This document shows positions 1 to 5,722 of a stretch of DNA of 8,317 nucleotides, one piece after another (positions within the stretch are counted from its first letter, which is position 1; every line of letters begins with the position of its first letter). Source of the stretch: Desulfurellales bacterium (GTDB taxonomy: Bacteria > Campylobacterota_A > Desulfurellia > Desulfurellales > Hippeaceae); NCBI GenBank assembly GCA_027064405.1, contig JAMOPP010000156.1, positions 1 through 8,317 of the forward strand, in the 5' to 3' direction. A program made the position numbers and the translations under genes. The notes below the pieces were generated by a model. That model was given only the letters and a program-made list of their open reading frames with translations. It made no database searches and had not been told where the DNA came from.

Positions 1-725
1 AAGGCGAAGACGGCATCGAGAAGCTCAAGCTTATTTTCGTATCCCGATATGCAAAACTTATCTGAAATTATTTCATCGTCGAAGTTATTTATGTCAATTT
101 GCGCATACTGTTTAAAAAGTTTATTATAAGATACAAACTCAATTTTATTCAAATCTATTTTGAAGTCTTGATAGTGCAATATGCTGCTTTTTGGGTGTAA
201 AAATTTTATAAGGTCGATAAAATCTTTAATTATATCTTTAGGCTTTGCAAAATTTCTGTACCATTCAAGCATTAAAAACTCTTTTTTATGCAAGTTGTTT
301 TCAAAATCGTCTCTATATGCGAAATTGAGCTCAAAAAGTTTATCAAATCCTATGGATAAAAGTTTCTTAATCTCAACCTCCGGAGATGTAACAAGATAGC
401 CGTAGGGTGTCTTGATTTTGTCTATATTTGCCTCATCTATTGTCGATTCTTTAAGTTTGTTTGTTGCGGTTTCCAAGAATCCTCTCTCTTCAAAAAACCG
501 TCTTGTCAATTTTATATATTCAAATTTTTTCTTAAAGTAATTGTATTGATTTAAATTATTGTCGTGGTTGTAATTGATGAAACATTTCGTAATTAGATTA
601 TCATTCTCGTCTATTATGTCACCTATGTTGTGTTTTGTTTTAAGGTTTAAGGTATAGGTTTTGCCATTATGCCAAAGCAGTGTTGACTTTTTGTTTATTT
701 TAATTATTCTACCAATAACACTCAT
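1..725 (-). CDS. epmA: EpmA/GenX-like class II lysyl-tRNA synthetase paralogue (3' end beyond window)
   Basis: Reading the minus strand from ATG 725-723 gives 241 uninterrupted codons to the window edge. Residues 63-150 resemble the class II LysRS/EpmA core: RRFFEERGFLE (75-85) at motif 1, TSPEVEIKKLL (113-123), and an arginine-bearing motif 2 (YRDD, 137-140) followed by HKKEFLMLEWYR (146-157), which closely matches the EpmA signature around MLEWYR. Family knowledge: EpmA attaches beta-lysine to a lysine of elongation factor P and lacks the LysRS anticodon-binding domain. Here only about 65 residues precede the core; residues 1-45 look beta-rich and could be a small OB-like piece (inference). 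Motif 3 lies beyond the edge. Oddities: the usual motif 1 proline is Asn (N89), and the HNPEF element reads HKKEF. The start is well fixed: an in-frame TAA lies at 740-738 with no start codon between it and ATG 725, and the next candidate (TTG, residue 72) is too late. No Shine-Dalgarno precedes it. A divergent LysRS-like enzyme with another target is the alternative. Confidence 0.8.
   Translation of the reverse strand, partial: MSVIGRIIKINKKSTLLWHNGKTYTLNLKTKHNIGDIIDENDNLITKCFINYNHDNNLNQYNYFKKKFEYIKLTRRFFEERGFLETATNKLKESTIDEANIDKIKTPYGYLVTSPEVEIKKLLSIGFDKLFELNFAYRDDFENNLHKKEFLMLEWYRNFAKPKDIIKDFIDLIKFLHPKSSILHYQDFKIDLNKIEFVSYNKLFKQYAQIDINNFDDEIISDKFCISGYENKLELLDAVFA
683..710 (+). promoter_or_regulatory. 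Putative sigma70-type promoter for gmhA operon
   Basis: TTGACT (683-688) and TATTCT (705-710) are separated by 16 nt, matching the -35 and -10 consensus at 5/6 and 4/6. The predicted start near 716-718 would leave a leader of about 23 nt carrying the gmhA ribosome binding site. The element lies inside the first codons of the divergent epmA-like gene. This is a by-eye match in AT-rich DNA. Confidence 0.45.
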
Positions 726-734
726 TAGAAGGGA

Positions 735-763
735 ATGTTATGAAAATAGAACAATTTTTGCAA
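735..763 (-). promoter_or_regulatory. Putative minus-strand promoter for the epmA-like gene
   Basis: Read on the minus strand, TTGCAA (763-758) and TAACAT (740-735) are 17 nt apart, each matching the sigma70 hexamer at 4/6. Transcription would start near 728, about 3 nt before ATG 725, giving an almost leaderless mRNA. That agrees with the absence of a Shine-Dalgarno upstream of this start. The -10 overlaps the gmhA start codon. The match is modest and made by eye. Confidence 0.3.
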
Positions 764-1315
764 TCTTTAAATGAACTTCGAAGTCTTGTCGATAAGAGTG
801 CGGCTCTCTATAATCGGATTGAAGCCGTATCAAATCAAATTACAGCTTCACTGCAAAACGGAGGTAAACTTTTAATATGCGGTAATGGTGGAAGTGCGGC
901 TGATGCCCAACATATGGCTGCAGAATTCGTAAATCGTTTTTTGCAGGAGAGAAAACCTCTTGCCGCAATAGCTTTGTCAACCGACACATCGAATTTAACA
1001 AGCATAGCCAACGATTACTCCTTTGATGAAGTTTTTTCAAAGCAGGTTGAAGCTCTTGGGAAAAAGGGTGATGTTTTGATAGGTATAAGCACAAGCGGGA
1101 ATTCAAAAAATATACTAAAAGCCCATAAGGTAGCAAGAAAGATTGGAATATCGACTGTAGGCATTCTTGGCAAGGACGGAGGAGAAATAAGGAATTTTTC
1201 AGATGTGCCTTTAATAGTTGAGTCTCAATCTACGCCAAGAATTCAGGAAATGCATATGTTTATAATCCATACAATATGCCAAATGGTTGAGGAGAATATC
1301 TTTGGGCAAGCTTAA
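740..1315 (+). CDS. gmhA: Phosphoheptose isomerase GmhA
   Basis: This is a 191-aa SIS-domain protein, the full family length (E. coli about 190). GmhA converts sedoheptulose 7-phosphate to D-glycero-D-manno-heptose 7-phosphate, the first step of ADP-heptose synthesis for LPS inner core, in the cytoplasm. The sugar-phosphate loop is CGNGGSAADAQH (47-58). E62 aligns with the catalytic Glu65 of E. coli GmhA, and H177 in the RIQEMHMFIIH stretch (167-177) aligns with His180. GISTSGNS (115-122) is the SIS phosphate-binding loop, and GKDGG (144-148) is conserved. The ATG at 740 follows AGAAGGGA (727-734) at 5 nt; in-frame TAA at 716-718 excludes a much longer form. It heads a transcription unit with hldC, whose start lies inside the last codons of gmhA. 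The related SIS protein DiaA is less likely, given the hldC partner. Confidence 0.95.
   Translation: MKIEQFLQSLNELRSLVDKSAALYNRIEAVSNQITASLQNGGKLLICGNGGSAADAQHMAAEFVNRFLQERKPLAAIALSTDTSNLTSIANDYSFDEVFSKQVEALGKKGDVLIGISTSGNSKNILKAHKVARKIGISTVGILGKDGGEIRNFSDVPLIVESQSTPRIQEMHMFIIHTICQMVEENIFGQA
1289..1294 (+). promoter_or_regulatory. Shine-Dalgarno that selects TTG 1302 as hldC start
   Basis: GAGGAG lies 7 nt before TTG 1302-1304, inside the 3' end of gmhA. The in-frame TTG at 1287-1289 overlaps this motif and so cannot use it, so the shorter 161-residue HldC is preferred. Confidence 0.65.
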
Positions 1316-1787
1316 AAGTGCCGATGAAATTGAAATAATTGTCGGTAATTTGAAATTGGACGGACAGGTAATAGGTTTTACAAACGGATGTTTTGATATA
1401 TTGCATGCGGGACATACCCAATATTTAAAAAAAGCGAAAGAACTTTGTGATGTTCTGATAATAGGATTAAATTCGGATAATTCCGTAAAAAGAATTAAGG
1501 GTGAAAAAAGACCGATAAACTGCGAAAACGACAGGGCTTTAGTTTTGTCATCTTTGGAATTTGTTGATTATGTCGTTATATTTGAAGAGGATACTCCAAA
1601 TAGGTTAATAAAAAAAATAAACCCGGATATTTTAATAAAGGGTGCGGACTGGAAAGGCAAAGAGGTAGCCGGATGCGATTTCGTAAAAGAAAAAGGTGGC
1701 GAATGTAAATTTATAGATTTTTTGGAAAACCGCTCCACGACAAATATTATAGAAAAAGTGTTGGATGCTTACTGCTCAAAACTTTGA
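1302..1787 (+). CDS. hldC: D-glycero-beta-D-manno-heptose 1-phosphate adenylyltransferase (HldC / RfaE2)
   Basis: A 161-aa stand-alone nucleotidyltransferase corresponding to the C-terminal domain of E. coli HldE (RfaE). It transfers AMP from ATP to heptose 1-phosphate to give ADP-heptose. The signature FTNGCFDILHAGH (26-38) contains the HxGH nucleotide-binding motif (35-38). NSDNSVKRIKGEKRPI (57-72), EDTPNRLI (96-103), NPDILIKGADW (107-117) and RSTTNIIEKV (144-153) are typical of the RfaE2 branch and separate it from TagD-type cytidylyltransferases. No ribokinase-like domain is attached, so the kinase (HldA type) must be encoded elsewhere, as must GmhB and HldD. I chose TTG 1302 because GAGGAG precedes it by 7 nt; TTG 1287 would add five residues. 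It overlaps gmhA by 14 nt and the xer gene by 23 nt, suggesting translational coupling. Confidence 0.92.
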   Translation: MGKLKSADEIEIIVGNLKLDGQVIGFTNGCFDILHAGHTQYLKKAKELCDVLIIGLNSDNSVKRIKGEKRPINCENDRALVLSSLEFVDYVVIFEEDTPNRLIKKINPDILIKGADWKGKEVAGCDFVKEKGGECKFIDFLENRSTTNIIEKVLDAYCSKL

Positions 1788-2616
1788 TGATTTCTGCAGC
1801 TTTGTAGAAAAAAAATATCAGTCAAAAGATACGCAAAGGGCTTACATAAATGATGTAAAAGAGTTTTTGAAATGTGTTAAATCCTTTGACGAAGAGAGTA
1901 TAAACAGATATATCGTTATGTTGTCCGAAAGGGGTTTGTCAAATAGGAGCATAAGAAGAAAACTCTCGTCGATTTCGGTCTATTTTATGTTTTTAAAGCA
2001 GAGAAATATAATAGAAAATAATCCTATGGAGGGTATTATTAAACCGAAAATCGAAAAGAATTTGCCGTCATTTCTCGATATAGAAGATGTAGAGATGTTG
2101 CTGAATAAAATAGAAAAAGCTCGTGACAGAGCCTTAATTGAAATCGTATATTCAAGTGCGCTAAGGGCATCTGAAGCTATGAATTTAAACATAGAAGATG
2201 TCGATTTTAATAATTTAAGAATAAGAATAATGCGTAAAGGTGCAAAGCCGTCTTTTGTTCCAATGACAAAAAGGGCGGCAGATGCTGTTTATAAATACAT
2301 AGGTCAAAGGCAAAAGGGGGCTGTTTTCTTAAATAAATATGGCAAAAGGCTCTCAACCCGTTCACTTCAAAAAATAGTCAAAAAATATTCGCTTAATACA
2401 ATTTTTAAAGATATCTCTCCGCACTCTTTAAGGCATTCCAAAGCAACACATCTTCTAAATAATGGTATGGATATAAGAATTTTGCAGAGATTTTTAGGGC
2501 ATTCATCCATTAAGGCAACTCAGATTTATACTCATTTAAATATGGCGGAACTTGCAAGGGTTTATGATGAATCTCACCCCCTTGCAAAGAGTGACGATAA
2601 GAAAGAGCAAAAATAG
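1765..2616 (+). CDS. xerD: XerC/XerD-type tyrosine recombinase
   Basis: A 283-aa site-specific recombinase, near the usual 290-300 aa of XerC/D, which resolve chromosome dimers at dif at the division septum. Residues 1-85 form the SAM-like core-binding domain, including TQRAYINDVKEFL (23-35). The catalytic domain carries R134 (in SALRASE), K158 (MRKGAKP hairpin), H220 and R223 (PHSLRH), H246 (LGHSS) and the nucleophile Y255 (QIYTHL). All six active-site residues are therefore present. The C-terminal VYDESHPLAK (266-275) resembles the end of true Xer proteins, arguing against a phage or transposon integrase. No element ends, att repeats or dif-like site were seen. ATG 1765 lies within the 3' end of hldC and lacks a strong Shine-Dalgarno, so it probably depends on coupling. 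XerC cannot be told from XerD by eye; the symbol is a best guess. The only Xer of a single-recombinase system is also possible. Confidence 0.9.
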   Translation: MLTAQNFDDFCSFVEKKYQSKDTQRAYINDVKEFLKCVKSFDEESINRYIVMLSERGLSNRSIRRKLSSISVYFMFLKQRNIIENNPMEGIIKPKIEKNLPSFLDIEDVEMLLNKIEKARDRALIEIVYSSALRASEAMNLNIEDVDFNNLRIRIMRKGAKPSFVPMTKRAADAVYKYIGQRQKGAVFLNKYGKRLSTRSLQKIVKKYSLNTIFKDISPHSLRHSKATHLLNNGMDIRILQRFLGHSSIKATQIYTHLNMAELARVYDESHPLAKSDDKKEQK

Positions 2617-2622
2617 CAATAG

Positions 2623-2649
2623 CAGAGATTGTTCTTCGCAAGAACTCTG
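2623..2649 (+). terminator. Stem-loop after xer gene (possible weak terminator or mRNA 3' end)
   Basis: GTTCTT (2631-2636), loop CGC and AAGAAC (2640-2645) form a perfect 6-bp stem. It is extended by CAGA (2623-2626) pairing with TCTG (2646-2649) across a 4-nt left-hand bulge. It starts 6 nt after the xer stop. What follows (TTAGTAAAAT) is not a U tract, so intrinsic termination would be weak. A Rho-dependent or processed 3' end would also fit. Confidence 0.4.
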
Positions 2650-2683
2650 TTAGTAAAATATCAGGAGATAGCTTTTGTTGCTA

Positions 2684-2689
2684 TATAAT
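2684..2689 (+). promoter_or_regulatory. Consensus -10 element (TATAAT) upstream of tviB operon
   Basis: An exact TATAAT lies 74 nt before the tviB start, with no convincing -35 at 16-18 nt upstream. It partly overlaps a small potential hairpin, ATAGC (2668-2672) pairing with GCTAT (2680-2684) over a 7-nt loop. If used, transcription would start near 2696 with a leader of about 67 nt. Confidence 0.35.
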
Positions 2690-2691
2690 AC

Positions 2692-2714
2692 TTTTAAAAA
2701 ATTATTTTAAAAAA
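2692..2714. repeat. AT-rich 10-bp direct repeat with 13-bp period
   Basis: TTTTAAAAAA occurs at 2692-2701 and again at 2705-2714, separated by TTA. Each copy contains the palindrome TTTTAAAA. It sits between the two candidate -10 elements and could be bent DNA, an UP-like element or chance in AT-rich sequence. Confidence 0.5.
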
Positions 2715-2734
2715 CAGATAAAAAATGTTATAAA
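2706..2734 (+). promoter_or_regulatory. Putative extended -10 promoter of the tviB-dagK operon
   Basis: TTTAAA (2706-2711, 4/6 of the -35 consensus) is 17 nt from TATAAA (2729-2734), which is preceded by TG at 2726-2727 and one base, forming an extended -10. The predicted start near 2740 leaves a leader of about 22 nt that includes the GGGAG ribosome binding site (2751-2755, 7 nt before ATG). I prefer this over the upstream TATAAT, though both could act. Confidence 0.45.
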
Positions 2735-2762
2735 ACAGCAGTAAAATATAGGGAGTGGTTGT

Positions 2763-4061
2763 ATGTTTCAAGATTTTCTCAAAAAAGATAAAAAAATAGC
2801 GGTTGTAGGGTTGGGCTATGTCGGTATGCCGTTGCTCTATCATTTGTCTAAGAAGTTTTCAACAATTGGTTTTGATGTAAATAAAAATAGAGTAGAAGAG
2901 CTGAAAAACGGCAAAGACTCAACAGGAGAACTTGCCGAAAAAGATTTTTTAAATAACGGTATAGAGTTTACAAATAGTGCGGAAAGATTGCAAGAGGCAG
3001 GCTTAATTATAGTCGCTGTGCCTACGCCCATCAACGAACATAATCTACCGGATTTTACGCCTTTAATTAAATCAAGTGAAACCGTCGGCAAAAATCTTCG
3101 AAAGGGAGCCGTCGTTGTTTATGAATCAACCGTTTATCCCTATGCAACAAGGGAGGTGTGTGTTCCCATACTGGAAAAATTTTCCGGTTTAAAGTGCTGT
3201 AAGGACTTTTTTATAGGATATTCTCCTGAGAGGATAAATCCGGGAGATAAAGTGCATACGGTTGATAAAATGACAAAAATAGTGAGTGGAAGCGATGAGA
3301 AAACTCTAAATTTTCTCGCTGAGATTTATGGTGCAATTAACAACAACAATATATTTAAAGCAGAATCGATAGAGACGGCTGAGGCTGCGAAAATTATAGA
3401 AAACACCCAAAGGGATTTAAATATAGCTTTAATGAATGAGCTTTCTATGATATTTGATAAGCTTAACCTTGACACAAAGAGCGTTCTTGATGCGGCAGGA
3501 ACAAAATGGAATTTTTTACACTTTGAGCCCGGGCTTGTCGGAGGACACTGTATAGGCGTTGATCCTTACTATTTAACCTACAAAGCTCAAGAGATTGGAC
3601 ATCATCCTGAGGTTATACTGGCAGGCAGAAGAATTAATGATTCAATGGGAGAGTATATAGCAAAGCAGACGGTTAAAAAAATAATAAAAAGCGGGCAGAT
3701 TGTTCTTAATCTCAAGGTTTTGATTCTTGGAATCACATTTAAAGAGAATGTTGGCGATATAAGAAACTCCAAGGTTGTAGATATAATGAATGAGCTTAAG
3801 GAGTTTGGAATTAAACTTGATATTTACGACCCCTTAGCCGATAAAAATGCGGTTAAAAAAGAGTATGGTTTTGAATTAAAAGATAGAGAAAATCTTGATA
3901 AACAGTACGGATGCGTTATTTTGGCTGTGAAACATAAGGAGTTTATCGATAATTTAAAAGCGGTTCAGGATTTTGTAAAACAAAACGGGGTGCTTATTGA
4001 TGTTAAGTCTGCCTTAGAAAAGGGCGGTTTGAGAAAAGATATAGCGTATTGGAGATTGTAG
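2763..4061 (+). CDS. tviB: TviB-like UDP-N-acetylhexosamine 6-dehydrogenase
   Basis: A 432-aa nucleotide-sugar dehydrogenase, full length for the family (420-440). These cytoplasmic enzymes oxidise C6 of a UDP-sugar to the carboxylate in two NAD-dependent steps. The N-terminal Rossmann fold starts with VGLGYVG (15-21). VPTPIN (86-91), YESTVYP (120-126) and GYSPERINPG (152-161, E156) follow. EAAKIIENTQRDLNIALMNE (207-226) carries the conserved K210 and N214. GGHCIGVDPYY (260-270) contains the catalytic C263, and ILGITFKENVGDIRNS (321-336) opens the second Rossmann-like domain. The ENTQRD stretch and overall match point to the TviB/WbpO group (UDP-GlcNAc or UDP-GalNAc to the uronic acid) over UDP-glucose dehydrogenase or WecC; exact substrate is uncertain. 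No epimerase or glycosyltransferase partner is nearby. GGGAG lies 7 nt before ATG. It heads the second gene block, its stop directly abutting xseB. Confidence 0.9.
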   Translation: MFQDFLKKDKKIAVVGLGYVGMPLLYHLSKKFSTIGFDVNKNRVEELKNGKDSTGELAEKDFLNNGIEFTNSAERLQEAGLIIVAVPTPINEHNLPDFTPLIKSSETVGKNLRKGAVVVYESTVYPYATREVCVPILEKFSGLKCCKDFFIGYSPERINPGDKVHTVDKMTKIVSGSDEKTLNFLAEIYGAINNNNIFKAESIETAEAAKIIENTQRDLNIALMNELSMIFDKLNLDTKSVLDAAGTKWNFLHFEPGLVGGHCIGVDPYYLTYKAQEIGHHPEVILAGRRINDSMGEYIAKQTVKKIIKSGQIVLNLKVLILGITFKENVGDIRNSKVVDIMNELKEFGIKLDIYDPLADKNAVKKEYGFELKDRENLDKQYGCVILAVKHKEFIDNLKAVQDFVKQNGVLIDVKSALEKGGLRKDIAYWRL

Positions 4062-4292
4062 GTGAAAATAAAAACATTTGAAGATGCTATGAAAAGATTG
4101 GAAGAAATATCGGAAAAGCTTGAAAATAGTGATGTTGCGCTTGATGAGTCGGTTTCTCTGTATGAAGAGGGTATGAAGCTTGTTGATTTTTGCTCAAAAA
4201 AATTGGAAGACGCCCGGAATAAAATTCAGATAATAAAAAAAGTAGAGAAAGGGCATATTGAAACAGAGGATTTTTATGGAGACGCTGAATAA
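4062..4292 (+). CDS. xseB: Exodeoxyribonuclease VII small subunit
   Basis: A 76-aa protein of the XseB family, typically 70-85 aa. With XseA it forms exonuclease VII, which degrades single-stranded DNA to oligonucleotides in repair; several XseB helical hairpins bind each XseA. The family pattern is clear: TFEDAMKRLEEISEKLEN (5-22), then ALDESVSLYEEGMKL (26-40) and a charged helix to about residue 60. The GTG start immediately follows the tviB stop codon, and GGAG (4051-4054) lies 7 nt upstream, so translation is probably coupled to tviB. The last 17 nt overlap ispA. The xseB-ispA pairing is common in bacteria, whereas xseA is not in the window. Confidence 0.93.
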   Translation: MKIKTFEDAMKRLEEISEKLENSDVALDESVSLYEEGMKLVDFCSKKLEDARNKIQIIKKVEKGHIETEDFYGDAE

Positions 4293-5151
4293 ATACAGGC
4301 TCTTAACCGATAACTTTATTGATAATCTGTCGAAAGAAAATATAGTACCAAAGAAATTCAAAGAGGCGTTGTTTTATACGCCAAAAAGCGGTGGAAAACG
4401 AATTAGGGCTCTTTTAACTTTTTCGTCTGCAGAGATGTTTAATGCAGATATTGATAAGGTTGTTTTTGTGGCTGCTGCGATAGAGCTTATACACGCCTAT
4501 TCCTTAATACATGACGATTTGCCGGCTATGGATAATGACGATTTTAGACGGGGAAAACCCTCAAATCACAAGGTTTTCGGTGAGGATATGGCTATTTTGG
4601 CAGGAGACGGTTTGAATACGCATGCCTTTAATGTTATAGCCGATTCACCTTTAATGCCTGAACAGAAGATAGAAATAATAAAGCATTTAAGCAAAGCGGC
4701 GGGAATTTACGGAATGGTGAACGGTCAAGCTGCAGATATTTTATCATCAGGTGCGGATGTGGGTAAAAATCAGCAAAAGAAACTCGTTAATTTTATACAT
4801 AAACATAAAACTGCGAAATTAATACAGTCCTCGGTTGTATGTGGGGCTTTGTGCGGAAGAAATATTAAAGATACGGATTTTAATAAAATTTCAAAATACG
4901 GTCTTTATATAGGTGTTGCCTTTCAGATTATTGACGATTGTCTGGATATTGTGGGAGATGAAAAATTGCTTGGCAAGAAAAAGGTTGACGAAATAAATAA
5001 TACTTTGACATATCCGAAAATCTACGGATTGGAAAGGTCATACAAGATGGCCGAAGTCCTTAAAAATATGGCATTTAATGAGATTAAGGATATGAAAAAA
5101 AGCGAAAATTTAATTAACATAGCAAAACTTGTAGTGGAGAGAAAACAATGA
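4276..5151 (+). CDS. ispA: Short-chain polyprenyl (farnesyl) diphosphate synthase
   Basis: A 291-aa all-helical prenyltransferase, close to E. coli IspA (299 aa). It condenses IPP with DMAPP and GPP to give farnesyl diphosphate, the precursor of undecaprenyl diphosphate and quinone side chains. GGKRIR (39-44) is the IPP-binding region. The first Asp-rich motif is DDLPAMD (80-86), preceded by IHAYSLIH exactly as in C15-producing E. coli IspA. HKTAKL (177-182) follows, and the second Asp motif is DDCLD (220-224). Odd point: the region after it reads LGKKKVDEINNTLTYP (232-247), one residue shorter than the usual LGK-TYP spacing and with Thr where a Lys normally stands two residues before TYP. 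I chose ATG 4276 because AGAGGA (4265-4270) precedes it by 5 nt; an in-frame TTG at 4258 would add six residues. It overlaps xseB by 17 nt and hisB by 4 nt (ATGA). Confidence 0.92.
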   Translation: METLNKYRLLTDNFIDNLSKENIVPKKFKEALFYTPKSGGKRIRALLTFSSAEMFNADIDKVVFVAAAIELIHAYSLIHDDLPAMDNDDFRRGKPSNHKVFGEDMAILAGDGLNTHAFNVIADSPLMPEQKIEIIKHLSKAAGIYGMVNGQAADILSSGADVGKNQQKKLVNFIHKHKTAKLIQSSVVCGALCGRNIKDTDFNKISKYGLYIGVAFQIIDDCLDIVGDEKLLGKKKVDEINNTLTYPKIYGLERSYKMAEVLKNMAFNEIKDMKKSENLINIAKLVVERKQ

Positions 5152-5717
5152 GTAGTGTGAATTTAAAGAGGATAACAAAAGAAACAATAATAAATGTTAC
5201 CGTAGATATTCAAGGTACGGGAGAAAGCAGTATAGATACGGGAATAGGTTTTTTAAATCATATGCTTGAGGCGTTTGCAAAACATTCGTCAATTGATATG
5301 GTTATTAAAGCCGAAGGTGATATTGAGGTTGATTTTCACCACACAACAGAGGATATAGGCATAGTGCTTGGTTCCGCAATCAGAAAATCCCTTGAAAAAA
5401 AGAACTTTGCAAGGTATGGTCAAAGTATAATACCTATGGATGAGGCTCTGATTTTGTCAAGCATAGATATATGTAACAGAAGCTATCTAAATTTTGACTG
5501 CAATCTTTACGGAACTATAGGAAATTTTGATTCTGAGCTTATAGAAGAATTTTTTAGAGCTTTTACAAACAATGCAAGGGTGACGCTACACATAAAACAG
5601 ATGTACGGTTCAAACAAACATCACATAGCCGAGGCAATTTTTAAATCCGTCGCACATTCTTTAAAGGATGCGGTTAGACTTGCCGATAAGACCTTATCTA
5701 CAAAGGGAAGCTTGTAG
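5148..5717 (+). CDS. hisB: Imidazoleglycerol-phosphate dehydratase
   Basis: A complete 189-aa monofunctional IGPD (usual 190-200 aa). It dehydrates imidazole glycerol phosphate to imidazole acetol phosphate in histidine biosynthesis and uses Mn(II). The two internally repeated halves carry the metal-binding motifs: DFHHTTEDIG (62-71, H64, H65, E68) and NKHHIAEAIFK (156-166, H158, H159, E162). GIGFLNHMLEAFAKHS (32-47) and the C-terminal STKGSL are also conserved. No phosphatase domain is fused, unlike in E. coli. The start overlaps the ispA stop as ATGA, with GGAG 8 nt upstream. The gene ends in tandem TAGTAG stops. No other his gene is in the window, so the pathway appears dispersed. Confidence 0.96.
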   Translation: MSSVNLKRITKETIINVTVDIQGTGESSIDTGIGFLNHMLEAFAKHSSIDMVIKAEGDIEVDFHHTTEDIGIVLGSAIRKSLEKKNFARYGQSIIPMDEALILSSIDICNRSYLNFDCNLYGTIGNFDSELIEEFFRAFTNNARVTLHIKQMYGSNKHHIAEAIFKSVAHSLKDAVRLADKTLSTKGSL

Positions 5718-5722
5718 TAGCA

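Noticed and set aside
181..399. Plus-strand 72-codon open frame
   Set aside because: It lies antisense to the epmA-like gene, whose minus-strand translation gives clear family motifs across the same bases. The 72-residue product resembles nothing I recognise.
840..1136. 98-codon minus-strand open frame inside gmhA
   Set aside because: It is the antisense shadow of a well-supported gene, with no ribosome site or recognisable domain.
1765..2616. Tyrosine recombinase as sign of an integrated mobile element
   Set aside because: The protein has Xer-like length and C-terminus, is nested in a core operon, and has no flanking tRNA, att repeats, transposase or phage genes.
2623..2649. Strong intrinsic terminator after xer
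   Set aside because: The stem is good but is followed by TTAGTAAAAT rather than a run of T, so only a weak or factor-dependent terminator is supported.
2682..2735. Possible dif site near the xer gene
   Set aside because: No pair of 11-bp inverted arms around a 6-bp centre resembling a bacterial dif was found. The region is better explained by promoter elements and AT-rich repeats.
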